From JALHNI01 sp965229305 (GTDB lineage Bacteria; Acidobacteriota; Terriglobia; Bryobacterales; Bryobacteraceae), in contig CBDDIZ010000037.1 in NCBI GenBank assembly GCA_965229305.1, positions 248,001 through 312,000 on the forward strand: a stretch of DNA of 64,000 nt, given 5' to 3'. Position 1 is the stretch's first letter. Every line of letters starts with the position of its first letter. Positions 7,736-17,600 of this stretch are shown here, in pieces. The notes beneath the pieces were generated by a model. It searched no databases and was not told the origin of the DNA. It saw nothing but the letters and a program-made list of their open reading frames with translations. Made by a program: the position numbers and the translations under genes.

Positions 7736-8622
7736 CGCTGATACGGCGCGCAATCGCCCGCCAGATGGTCGAGCAACGCCCGCACCGCCGGCAACAGACC
7801 CCGGCGCGACGCAAACACCGCGTACACCGGCACCTTCGGCGACCGCCACCTCGGCAGCAGTCGCTGCAGCCGCCCCGTCGCCAGGTCCTCCTCGATCATC
7901 AGCTCCGGCATCTGCGCCACCCCAATCCCCGCCACCGCCGCCGCCCGCCTTGCCGACAGATCCTCCGTCACCAGCCGCGCCGGAAACGGCACCCGCGCTA
8001 CCAGCCCCTCCTCATGCGTCAACACCCACTCCGCCTCCCCCACCCCCGATGCCACTCCCGCCACTGTTCGCAGCTCTGTCGGCAGCCCCGGCAGCGTCCT
8101 CAATAACTCCGGCGCCGCCACCAGGCACTGGCTCATCTCCCCGAGCTTTCGCATCGCCACGCTCGCCGTCTCCACCTCCGGCGCCTGCGTCGTCACCACC
8201 AGGTCATACCCCTCCGTGATCACGTCTACCGGCCGGTCCACCGCCTCCAGCCGCATCTCCACCTTCGGCAGCCTCACCAAAAACTCCGCCAGCGACTGGC
8301 TCATCCGGTACGCCAGCAACCCCGGCGGGCACGCTACTCTCACCACCCCCCGCGGCTCCGCGCTCGCCTCCTCAATCGCCTGCTGCGCCGCCTCCGCCTC
8401 CACCAACATCGCCTGACAATGCTGATAATACGTCCGCCCGATCTCCGTCACCGCAAACCGCCGCGTCGATCTCTGCAGCAGCCGCACCCCCAACCGTTCC
8501 TCCAGCCCCGCCACCCGCCGGCTCAACTTCGATTTCTGCATCCCCAACGCCCGCGCCGCCGCCCCGAAGCCCCCGTGATCCACCACCTTTACGAAGTACG
8601 CCAGCTCATTCAAATCCTGCAT
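7732..8622 (-). CDS. LysR-family transcriptional regulator
   Basis: A 296-residue protein when started at the ATG at 8622 (MQDLNELAYFVKVVDHGG); the upstream TTG at 8643 would add seven residues. An N-terminal winged helix-turn-helix (about residues 1-60, with GFGAAARALGMQKSKLSRRV as the recognition helix region) is followed by a LysR substrate-binding domain. It is divergent from the pirin gene across a 91-bp gap, the usual arrangement in which a LysR protein controls the neighbouring pirin gene. Its 3' end overlaps the TOPRIM-like gene by 4 bp, convergently. The effector cannot be predicted. Confidence 0.92.
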   Translation of the reverse strand: MQDLNELAYFVKVVDHGGFGAAARALGMQKSKLSRRVAGLEERLGVRLLQRSTRRFAVTEIGRTYYQHCQAMLVEAEAAQQAIEEASAEPRGVVRVACPPGLLAYRMSQSLAEFLVRLPKVEMRLEAVDRPVDVITEGYDLVVTTQAPEVETASVAMRKLGEMSQCLVAAPELLRTLPGLPTELRTVAGVASGVGEAEWVLTHEEGLVARVPFPARLVTEDLSARRAAAVAGIGVAQMPELMIEEDLATGRLQRLLPRWRSPKVPVYAVFASRRGLLPAVRALLDHLAGDCAPYQR

Positions 8623-8713
8623 TGTTCTATCAGTAGAACACAATGTTCAAATCGCGTTCTTCCGGCAACCATTGTCCCGTTCCCGCATCAGATAGCGCGA
8701 GGAGAAACATTCC

Positions 8714-9583
8714 ATGAAGACCATCCTGGGCACCTACGGCAACCCCAACCGCCACTGGGTCGGCGACGGCTTTCCCGTCCGCTCCCTGTTCTCGTACCAT
8801 TCGCTGGACCGCCAGATCAGCCCCTTCCTGCTGCTCGATCTCGCCGGGCCTCACTACTTTGAGCCCGCCACCCAGCCCCGCGGCGTCGGTACCCATCCCC
8901 ACCGCGGCTTCGAGACCGTCACCATCGTCTACGATGGCGAAGTCTCCCACCGTGACTCCACCGGTCAAGGCGGCACCATCGGCCCCGGCGACGTCCAATG
9001 GATGACCGCCGGCCGCGGCATCCTCCACCAGGAGTTCCATTCGCCCGGCTTCACCAAAACCGGTGGACCCTTCAAAATGGTTCAGCTCTGGGTCAACTTG
9101 CCGGCCAAGGACAAGTCCGCCGCCCCCGGCTATCAGGCCATCACCAACGACATGATTCCGCTGGTCTCGCTCCCCGATGACGCCGGCAAAGCTCGCGTCA
9201 TCGCTGGCGAGCTCGCCGGCGCCCGCGGCCCCGCGCGCACCTTTACGCCCATCAACGTCTGGGATCTGCGCTTAACCGGCGGCCGCACGCTCACGCTCGA
9301 TCTGCCCGCCGGCCACACCAGCGCGCTCATCGTCCTCTCCGGCCACGTCACCGTCGGCGGCACCCAGCGCGCCGGCGAAGCCGAAATGGTCCTGCTGTCG
9401 CGCGAAGGCACCGGCGTCACCGTCCACGCCGATGGCGATTCCACGGTGCTCGTCCTCACCGGCGAGCCCATCGATGAACCCATCGTCGGCTACGGCCCGT
9501 TCGTCATGAACACCGAAGCGGAGATCCGCCAGTCCATTGACGACTTCAACCGCGGCCTCTACGGCGAGATGCCCAACGCTTGA
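8714..9583 (+). CDS. Pirin family protein (bicupin)
   Basis: A 289-residue two-cupin protein. The N-terminal cupin shows the pirin motif GVGTHPHRGFETVT with metal-binding histidines, and HRDSTG plus MTAGRGILHQEF follow. The C-terminal cupin (about residues 180-270) is more degenerate. Bacterial pirins bind Fe and some have quercetinase or redox-sensing activity; the substrate here is unknown. Divergently transcribed from the LysR gene, which probably regulates it. A GC-rich hairpin follows the stop. Confidence 0.93.
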   Translation: MKTILGTYGNPNRHWVGDGFPVRSLFSYHSLDRQISPFLLLDLAGPHYFEPATQPRGVGTHPHRGFETVTIVYDGEVSHRDSTGQGGTIGPGDVQWMTAGRGILHQEFHSPGFTKTGGPFKMVQLWVNLPAKDKSAAPGYQAITNDMIPLVSLPDDAGKARVIAGELAGARGPARTFTPINVWDLRLTGGRTLTLDLPAGHTSALIVLSGHVTVGGTQRAGEAEMVLLSREGTGVTVHADGDSTVLVLTGEPIDEPIVGYGPFVMNTEAEIRQSIDDFNRGLYGEMPNA

Positions 9584-9591
9584 ACCTGAGG

Positions 9592-9616
9592 GGATCCGGC
9601 CTCACCCGCCGGATCC
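9592..9616 (+). terminator. Hairpin after the pirin gene
   Basis: A perfect 9-bp stem (GGATCCGGC with GCCGGATCC) and a 7-nt loop begin 8 bp after the pirin stop. No T-tract follows, so it may be a weak terminator or an mRNA 3' stabiliser. Confidence 0.4.
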
Positions 9617-9633
9617 CTGTATCATCAAAGCCA

Positions 9634-9951
9634 ATGACCGAGTTCAAAATCACGATCACCAAAGAAGACGGCCCCCGCCACGGCCGTTACGTCGCCCGCG
9701 TCGAAGGCATCGACGCCGAAGCCGAACTCACCTACACCCACCGCGGCCCCCATCTCGTCACCGCCGACCACACCGGCTCCCCCGACGCCCTCAAAGGCAC
9801 CGGCGTCGCCGCCGCCCTCGTCGACTACCTCGTCAACGATGCCCGCTCAAACTCCTTCAAAGTCCTCCCTCTCTGCCCCTACGTCCGCGCCCGCTTCCAA
9901 AAGAAAGACCCCGAATGGGCCGACGTCCTCGCCCCGGACCCTCGCGACTAG
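9634..9951 (+). CDS. Small GNAT-type N-acetyltransferase (COG2388-like)
   Basis: A 105-residue protein starting at ATG 9634 (MTEFKITITKEDG). The fold segments are a beta-rich N-terminus with AELTYTHRG, then LKGTGVAAALVDYLVNDAR, which is the acetyl-CoA pyrophosphate loop and helix of small YjdJ/COG2388 GNAT domains, then FKVLPLCPYVRARFQ with the conserved C-P-Y. Substrate unknown. A TATCAT box lies 8 nt before the ATG, hinting at a very short or absent leader. Convergent with the ADOP gene, one base apart. Confidence 0.8.
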   Translation: MTEFKITITKEDGPRHGRYVARVEGIDAEAELTYTHRGPHLVTADHTGSPDALKGTGVAAALVDYLVNDARSNSFKVLPLCPYVRARFQKKDPEWADVLAPDPRD

Positions 9952-9952
9952 C

Positions 9953-12427
9953 TCAATCCGCCCGCAACGCCTGCGTCACGTCCACCCGCGCTGCCCGCAG
10001 CGCCGGCCATGCCGACGCCACCACGGCCGCCAATAGCAGCAGCGCCGCGGCGCCGGCCACCACCCACGCCGCCGGCGCCTGCAGACCCTCGAAGTAGCTG
10101 CTCGCCAGCCGCTGCAACCCGAACCCGCCCACCAGCCCGCCAATGATCCCCAGCCCGGTCATCGCCGCCCCCTCGCCGATCACCCGGCCCAGCAGCGCTC
10201 GCGGCGGCGACCCGATCGCCAGCCGAATCCCGAACTCCCGCGTCCGCGCGCTCACTGAGAACGCCAGCACGCCCGCCACCCCCACTAGCGCGATCGTCAG
10301 CGCCACCGCCGCAAACACCCCGAACACCAGCGCATTCAGCCGATCCGGCGTCAGCACCTCCGCCCGCACGTCCTCCAAGGTCGCCGCCCGCTCCACCGGC
10401 TGATCCGCCGACAGCCCGCGGATCGTCCGCGAAATCGGGCTCACCAGCGCATACGGATCCGTCCGCACATGCACAAACAGCCGCCCCGCAAACAGCGGAC
10501 CCTGTCCAAACGGCGTATACACCGTCAGCGTCGGGCTCGGCACCAGATGCTCATCGTCGATATCCGCCGCCACGCCGATCACCCGCATCGGCTCCGGCTT
10601 CATATCGATGAACTTGATCAGCGGATCCGTCCACTGCACATGCCGGTTCAGCGCCTCCTGATTCGGAAACATCCGCTGCGCCACCGTCCGGCTGATGATC
10701 GCCACCGGCTCGCTGCCCTTGCGATCCAGTTCGTTGAAGTCCCGCCCCGCCACCAGCGGCACGCCCAGCGCCGCAAAGAATCCCGGTGACACAATCCGAA
10801 AATGCCCACGCGGATCTTCTTCCGCCGTCCCTCGCGCGTAGCCCTCCGCCGTAAACTGCAACCCCGGGCCAAACGACCCGCCTTCGCGCCACGGCGTCAA
10901 CGTCCCCAACGCCACCCCATCCACGCCCGGCAACTCGCGCACCCGCCGCATCGCTTCCTTGTAGAACCCCACCACCTGCTCCTCGCTCCGCCCATGCGAG
11001 ATCACCGGCACATTGATCGCCAGCACCCGCCGTGTATCGATCCCCGGATCGATCGCCTGCAGCGCCAGCAGCGTCTTCACCAGCATCGCCGCCCCCGCCA
11101 GCAACACGAACGATGCGGCGACCTGCGTCACCGCGAACGCCTGCAGCCGCCGCGATGCGCCTCCCGTCATCCGCGCGCTCCCCGAGGTCAGCGCGAGCCC
11201 GTTCGGCCGATCCCCCGAGGGCAGCCGCGGCGCGAACGCCAGTACGGCGGAAGCCGCCATCGCCAAACCCGCTCCCACCCACACGATCGTCCAATCCACC
11301 GTCAGATCCACCGCCCGCACCGAAAACCGCGACGCATACCGCGCCAGCACCGACACCATCGGCCCCGCGCTCAACACCCCCAACGCCGCTCCCGCCCCGC
11401 ACAGCAGCAGACTCTCCGCCAGCAGCACGCTCCGCAACGCCCCGTTGCTCGCCCCCAGCGCCGCCCGCACTGCAAACTCACCGTCCCGCCGGATCGTCCG
11501 CGCCAGAATCAGATTCGCCGCGTTCGAACACGCAATCAGAAACACCAGTCCGGACGCCGCCAGCAGCACCCACAACACCGTCCGCGCCTTCGCCGTGATC
11601 TCGTCCCGCAGCAGCTTCGCGTCGATTCGAAAATCCGCCTTCACCGGATACGCCTCCGGATGCGCCTTCATCATCGCCCGATGCGCCACCTGCAATTCCG
11701 CCCGCGCCTGCTCCAGCGTCGCCCCCGGCGCCAACCGTCCGAACAACTCTGTCATCCGGTGCACCCGTCCCGTCACCATCGTCGCCGACATATGGTGCGG
11801 ACTCGTCACCACATTCGCCATCAGTTCCGTCTCCGACGGATACGGCACGCACGGCTCCAGCACCCCGATCACCGTCGCCGTCCGCGACCCGAAACTCCCC
11901 AGCCGCACCGTCTTGCCCAGCACCGCCGGATCCCGCTTCAGCGCGTTCGCCCAAAATTGATACGTCAGCACCACCACGCCATCCGCGTTCGGACCGTCGT
12001 CCCGCGCCTCAATCAGCCGTCCCAGCGCCGGCCGCAACCCCATCACCGGAAAGTAGGTCCCGCCCACCACGCCCGCCCGCACCTCGCGCGGCTCGCCCAG
12101 CCCGTGCAGCGTAAACCCCACCGTCGAAAAATCCCCGAGCGCCTCGAGCGACCTCACCCCCTGCTTCAAATCCCCGATCTCCGGCACCGAAAACACTGCG
12201 TTCTCCGTACCCATCCCGTTCGCGCTTTGCCGGATGTACACCAGCTTGTCCTCGCCGCGGTTCACCAGCGGCCGCAGCAGCACCCCGCGCACCAGCGTAA
12301 AGATCGCCGCATTCGCCCCAATTCCCAGTGCCAGTGTCAGCACCACCGCCACCGTCAGCCCCTTTGCCCCGCGCAGCGACCGCAGCGCAAACTTCACATC
12401 GTTCCCCAAAGCTCCTACCGTCGTCAT
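9953..12427 (-). CDS. ADOP-type ABC transporter permease (MacB-like, duplicated FtsX domains)
   Basis: An 824-residue protein starting at ATG 12427, which has a strong SD (GGGAGGCAAGG) just upstream; the longer 864-residue frame has none. The order is an N-terminal TM helix in the MacB manner (LTVAVVLTLALGIGANAAIF), a large periplasmic MacB_PCD domain, three TM helices with FtsX signature, a second PCD domain, and a second FtsX set ending in DVTQALRAD. This duplicated-orphan-permease family is greatly expanded in Acidobacteria. No ATPase gene is adjacent. Likely role is mechanotransmission or export of an unknown substrate. Divergent from pckG across 144 bp. Confidence 0.92.
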   Translation of the reverse strand: MTTVGALGNDVKFALRSLRGAKGLTVAVVLTLALGIGANAAIFTLVRGVLLRPLVNRGEDKLVYIRQSANGMGTENAVFSVPEIGDLKQGVRSLEALGDFSTVGFTLHGLGEPREVRAGVVGGTYFPVMGLRPALGRLIEARDDGPNADGVVVLTYQFWANALKRDPAVLGKTVRLGSFGSRTATVIGVLEPCVPYPSETELMANVVTSPHHMSATMVTGRVHRMTELFGRLAPGATLEQARAELQVAHRAMMKAHPEAYPVKADFRIDAKLLRDEITAKARTVLWVLLAASGLVFLIACSNAANLILARTIRRDGEFAVRAALGASNGALRSVLLAESLLLCGAGAALGVLSAGPMVSVLARYASRFSVRAVDLTVDWTIVWVGAGLAMAASAVLAFAPRLPSGDRPNGLALTSGSARMTGGASRRLQAFAVTQVAASFVLLAGAAMLVKTLLALQAIDPGIDTRRVLAINVPVISHGRSEEQVVGFYKEAMRRVRELPGVDGVALGTLTPWREGGSFGPGLQFTAEGYARGTAEEDPRGHFRIVSPGFFAALGVPLVAGRDFNELDRKGSEPVAIISRTVAQRMFPNQEALNRHVQWTDPLIKFIDMKPEPMRVIGVAADIDDEHLVPSPTLTVYTPFGQGPLFAGRLFVHVRTDPYALVSPISRTIRGLSADQPVERAATLEDVRAEVLTPDRLNALVFGVFAAVALTIALVGVAGVLAFSVSARTREFGIRLAIGSPPRALLGRVIGEGAAMTGLGIIGGLVGGFGLQRLASSYFEGLQAPAAWVVAGAAALLLLAAVVASAWPALRAARVDVTQALRAD

Positions 12428-12571
12428 CCTTGCCTCCCTCTCCTGCTTGCTCCACTCCACACCAGAGCGTCGTTTCACGCCAGCCGATTTCGACAATCTT
12501 GTCAAAAAAATACTTCGCGGCTCGCCGCCCCACCGAAAATCCCGCAACTGGTTCTACAATCACAGATACAC

Positions 12572-14398
12572 ATGACCTCTTCTGCTTCCCGGTTCAACCG
12601 CGACGTGTCCGTTCCGTTGAGCCAGAACACCCACCTCATCCGCTGGGTCGAAAAGATGGCGAAGCTCACCAAGCCCGCCCAGATTCACTGGGTCGATGGC
12701 TCTCAAGCCGAATACGACACCATCTGCCAGGAACTGGTCGACTCAGGCACCTTCATCCGCCTCAACCAGGAAAAGTGGCCGGGCTGCTACTACGCCCGTT
12801 CCGACAAAAGTGACGTCGCTCGCGTCGAGGACCGCACCTTCATCTGCTCCCTCTCCAAAGACGCCGCCGGCCCCACCAACAACTGGGTCCACCCCGTCCA
12901 GATGCGCCGCAAGCTCAAAGGCCTCTTCGACGGCTCCATGCAAGGCCGCACCATGTACGTCCTCCCCTACAGCATGGGCCCCGTCGGCAGTCCCCTTTCC
13001 CAAATCGGCGTCCAACTCACGGACTCGCCCTACGCCGTCGTCAACATGCGCATCATGGCCCGCATCGGCCAGGCCGTCTTCAAAGAAATCGACAAGGACC
13101 AGAAGCGCGTCGTCCCCTGCCTGCACTCCGTCGGCAAGCCCCTCAAGCCCGGCCAGCAGGATGTCCCCTGGCCCTGCAATCACGAAAAGTACATCGTCCA
13201 CTTCCCGGAAACGCGCGAAATCTGGAGCTACGGCTCCGGCTACGGCGGCAACGCCCTCCTCGGCAAAAAGTGCTTCGCTCTCCGCATCGCTTCCGTCATG
13301 GGTCGCGATGAAGGCTGGCTCGCCGAGCACATGCTCATCCTGGGTCTCGAAAGCCCCCAAGGCGAAAAGACCTACCTCGCCGCCGCCTTCCCCAGCGCCT
13401 GCGGCAAAACCAACCTCGCGATGCTCGTCACCCCGGCCGGTTTCGAAGGCTGGAAAGTCTCCACCGTCGGCGACGACATCGCCTGGATCCGCCCCGATAG
13501 CGAAGGCAAACTCCGCGCCATCAACCCCGAAGCCGGTTTCTTTGGCGTCGCCCCCGGCACCTCCGAGTCCACCAACCCCAACGCCATGGCGACCCTCTCG
13601 AAGAACAGCATCTTCACCAACGTCGCCCTCACCCCGGACGGCGGCGTCTGGTGGGAAGGCATGACCCCCGAGCCCCCGCCCCATCTCACCGATTGGCAAG
13701 GCCAGCCCTGGACCCCCGCCTCCGGCACCCCCGCCGCCCATCCCAACGCCCGCTTCACCGCTCCCGCCAGCCAATGCCCCTCCATTGACTCCGCCTGGGA
13801 AGACCCCGAAGGCGTCCCCATCAGCGCCATCCTCTTCGGTGGCCGCCGCGCCACCACCATGCCCCTCGTCCTCCAGACCTTCAACTGGAGTTCCGGCATC
13901 TACATGGGCGCCACCATGGGTTCCGAAATGACCGCCGCCGCCGCCGGCACCATCGGCAAAGTCCGCCGCGACCCCATGGCCATGCTCCCCTTCTGCGGCT
14001 ATCACATGGGCGATTACTTCCGCCACCAGCTCAAGCTCCAGCGCCATCTCTCCGAGACCCCCAAGGTCTTCTGCGTCAACTGGTTCCGCAAAGATAAGGA
14101 CGGCAAGTTCCTCTGGCCCGGCTTCCGCGAAAACATGCGCGTCCTCCGCTGGATCGTCGACCGCGTCCGCGGCCGCATCCGCGCCCGCGAATCCGCCTTC
14201 GGCTGGATGCCCTTCTACGACGACATGCACTGGGAAGGTCTCAATTACTCGAAACAGCAATTCGACGAAGTCCAAAACATGGACCGCCTCGCCTGGCGCA
14301 ACGAGCTCGTCCAACAGGAAGAGCTCTTCATCGACCTCCACGACCACTTACCCCCCGAACTCGTCTACGAACGCGAACTCCTCATCTGCCGCTTGTGA
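12572..14398 (+). CDS. pckG: Phosphoenolpyruvate carboxykinase (GTP)
   Basis: A 608-residue protein, full length for the GTP-dependent class (EC 4.1.1.32), converting oxaloacetate and GTP to PEP, GDP and CO2 at the entry to gluconeogenesis. The active-site P-loop FPSACGKTN with its reactive cysteine lies at about residues 274-282. The substrate-loop arginine region, the DDIAWI Mn-binding/kinase-2 segment (about 305) and the nucleotide-binding FNWSSGIYMGATMGSE segment are all present. The start is ATG 12572 (MTSSASRFNRDVSVPLSQ). An upstream open frame reaching back to 10802 is only the shadow of the ADOP gene. TACAAT at 12555-12560 would give a leader of a few bases. Confidence 0.97.
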   Translation: MTSSASRFNRDVSVPLSQNTHLIRWVEKMAKLTKPAQIHWVDGSQAEYDTICQELVDSGTFIRLNQEKWPGCYYARSDKSDVARVEDRTFICSLSKDAAGPTNNWVHPVQMRRKLKGLFDGSMQGRTMYVLPYSMGPVGSPLSQIGVQLTDSPYAVVNMRIMARIGQAVFKEIDKDQKRVVPCLHSVGKPLKPGQQDVPWPCNHEKYIVHFPETREIWSYGSGYGGNALLGKKCFALRIASVMGRDEGWLAEHMLILGLESPQGEKTYLAAAFPSACGKTNLAMLVTPAGFEGWKVSTVGDDIAWIRPDSEGKLRAINPEAGFFGVAPGTSESTNPNAMATLSKNSIFTNVALTPDGGVWWEGMTPEPPPHLTDWQGQPWTPASGTPAAHPNARFTAPASQCPSIDSAWEDPEGVPISAILFGGRRATTMPLVLQTFNWSSGIYMGATMGSEMTAAAAGTIGKVRRDPMAMLPFCGYHMGDYFRHQLKLQRHLSETPKVFCVNWFRKDKDGKFLWPGFRENMRVLRWIVDRVRGRIRARESAFGWMPFYDDMHWEGLNYSKQQFDEVQNMDRLAWRNELVQQEELFIDLHDHLPPELVYERELLICRL

Positions 14399-14602
14399 GG
14401 TAATCAGTCTCCGCGTGCCAAGCGGTTGGGATCTGATGACAAACTCTCCCGGGATCTCGTGGGTGACAAGGCCTGCCTTGCCGGCACGCGGGTTCCCGGT
14501 TTGTAACTGGATAGCTTCGATTCGACGGTCCGGCCAGTGCCATACCACGACCGTGCCGCAGTAGAAATGCCCTGACGGAGGTTGCTGATATCCTGTTAGT
14601 CA

Positions 14603-17600
14603 ATGATGAGGATTTCCGCGACGCCCTTCGTCCAGATAGTTTTGGGCTTATCCCTCGGCGCCGGCTTGGCGAGCGCTCAGCGCACTCTGTCGCTCAATGT
14701 CGAAGCAACCGAAATTGATCACCAGTTAGTGATCACTGGTGAAGGTTGTAGCCCGGGAACATACCGCCTTCCGGTACGTATCTCCGTCATCCCAGACTCC
14801 CAATGCGCCGTAACGATCGTCTCACGTCCGGCTGGCTCAGTGCTCCCTGGTAGACGGAGTGCCTTCTTTGCGTGGTCCGATGGCAACATCGAAAATCCCC
14901 GGCTCGTGACGGTCAATGCCGCGCTTCACCTGCTTGCCGACATTCGCCAGCAATTTCTTGCCGATGCTGTGATTTTTCCGCCGGGCGCCGGAACGCTTGA
15001 AGGGACTGGCTGGGTCAATGTAGACGTCAGCACCTTAGTCACCGCCAAACCGGCGGCAGGTTTCCGCTTCGTGCGCTGGGAGCCTGTTTCCCAAGATGTT
15101 GTCCTGAACGAAAGGATCACCGAGAATCCGCGGCGCTTCAGTGTGCCGCTCTTGTATACCGGCGGCCTTCGTGCCGTATTTGAGAGGATCAGAGAGCCAA
15201 ACCTTCCGGCTTACTCGGCCACTCCTCTGTTTTCCAAGGGACTACGTTTTCTTGACGGACGCAACCTGAATAATCGCGGCCAAGTCCTCGCGTATCAGAA
15301 TGGCCTCGTTCTCTTTACTCCGAACAGCGCCGGTGGTGCATTCAATAACGTCGGCACCGATAGTCTTCCGTCTTGGGGCACCCTCAACGATCGCGGTGAC
15401 GTACTCAGTCGGGAGGGACATTTTCTTCTCGGTGCCAGTCGCTCCCCGAACTGGGTGTTTGGTCTGCTACCGGTTCGCATGAATAACCTTGGCTGGATCG
15501 CGGGAGTTACGGGTCCCACCGGAGAGGCGCTTTGGAATGGCAAGGAAATTGTAACTTCGCCTCGCTTTGCCGGTTCCATCGACATCAATGACGCTGGCCA
15601 AGTCATCACCAAGAGCGGCTGGCTTTACGGACCTCCCGTTCCCGGAGGTTTCGGTGGTTCCATCGGGACTTTTAGCCGAATCGGTGACATATCCGGTTAT
15701 CCCTTCATGACCGCCACTGTCCTTTCGAGCGTCGGGGTCGTCTCTGGTCAGGTCTGCTCTTCCGCTGCTCCCGATTGTCCTTCCCAGGTATTTGTCTGGC
15801 GGCCCACTCAGCCGAATGGCTTCTTCGGCACCTTTTCCCTGTTGCCGCTCCCGAACGGCTTTGTGAGCATGCGGGCCAAGGCCATAAATCGCCAAGGACT
15901 CATCGTTGGCGGAATGACTTCCTCAACCGGCCTGAGCGTGCCTTTCCTCTTCGACGGCACGCGCGTTTATGACCTCACCGACTTAGCCCCGTCACTGCTC
16001 TCTTACAACTCTGAAGCCCATGGCATCAACGATGCCGGACAGATCCTCGTCGGGCGTGTAGCCGGCACGTGGCCCCCTGAGTCAAGCATCACTGAGGCCG
16101 TAGCCTACTTACTCGAGCCGCTGCCGGCTCGTACGGGATCGACGATTCGTGTCGAGATTCGCCATCAGCCGAGCGAGGAGATTCCCTCGGACCTGCGTTC
16201 ACAGCCCTTCACGGTCACCGGGGTCGGCTGCAGTGCGGGACGCTATACCACTCCGGCCGAGCTCTCTTGGGCTCCCGGTGCGAAGTGCTCCGTTAGTTTT
16301 GCCTCCGAACGGCTGCTCAGTCCCACCTTCCGCGTCCTCTTCGCCGGTTGGAGCGATGGCATCGCCGGCCCGGCTCGCGACCTCCAACCGACCGCCAGTC
16401 TCACCCTCACCGTCCAGTTCCTCCCCCAGGTACGGCCACAGATACGCTATGCGCGGAACGAGGGCACGATCGACGGGCTCGACGGCTGGGCCACCGTGGG
16501 CAGCCTCGTCGAACTCACTGCCCGGCCGAACCCCGGATTCCGCTTTGCGGCGTGGTCAACGCCGGATCGTCGCACTTGGCCCTTCAACCGGCTCCGCACG
16601 AAGGTCCTTCTAGACGAAGAGATCTCCGCGCTCTTCGAAGCGGGTGACGGCGTAAGGCCGCAGTATCAACTCACGCCCTTGGGCGGCCTGTTCCCGCCTA
16701 GTGGCCGTGGGCTGAATAACGTGGGTCAAGTCGCCTTAAATTGGGCCTCCATTCCCTACTTATGGCAGCCGCGGCCCGGCGCGCCCTCCGCGGGGGATTG
16801 GTCTCCTTTGGACGGATTGCGGGTGGACGATGGATATCAGATTGCCGACCTCAGTGATTCCGGCGAACTACTTCTCACCCGCGGCCGCCAAGTTGCCTCC
16901 CTCTGGCGTCCGAATACTCCGGGCAGCGCGCAGGGCACCCTTCAGGAAGTTGGCGAAGCCCGCCTCTGGACGCCCTACTTCCAACCGGATGGCCGCCAAG
17001 GTCCTTTTCAGAGCGCGGGTACTTTTTTCGAACTCGACGCCGCGGGCGCCAGATCTCCCCTGGCGGATTTCCCTCTCCGCAACCGCACCTACTACCGTCG
17101 TAACCGGCTTGGGCAGACACTGGTCTACGATATCGACACCGGGCCCGCCATTTCCGCCCCCACCCCGACTCCCCCAGGTCCCTTGATTTCGATTCCGGTT
17201 CCGGCCGGTTTCAGGATATTTCCGATCGCCATCAACGACCTCGGTCAGATCATCGGGAGCACCTGCCCGGCCACCGGCGTCTGCACGAGCCAAACTGCGT
17301 TTCTCTGGACGCCCTCCGTGCCCAATGGCACCACAGGTTCGTGGAAGTCCCTAGCGGGACCGCCGGGCAACGACGTATTGATTCCCACGGCGATCAATAA
17401 CCGAGGGCACGTGGTCGGCCAAGCCGGTTCCGGTGGAGTATTCCTCTTTGACGGCTCCCGGGTTTGGATCCTGCCCGCTACTGGACGTCCCAATTCGATC
17501 AATGATCAGGGTCAGATACTGGTCACCGACTCCCCCACCACGCTGCTCACCCCTTGGACTGAGCCGGCCCCCTCGCCAAGTGGCGTCCCCGTCACGATTG

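Noticed and set aside
10802..12571. 590-residue N-terminal extension of the PEP carboxykinase frame
   Set aside because: It is the arginine/histidine/proline-rich shadow of the ADOP permease gene on the other strand; pckG starts at 12572.
12743..14347. 534-residue minus-strand ORF opposite pckG
   Set aside because: Glycine/alanine/aspartate-rich shadow with no motif.
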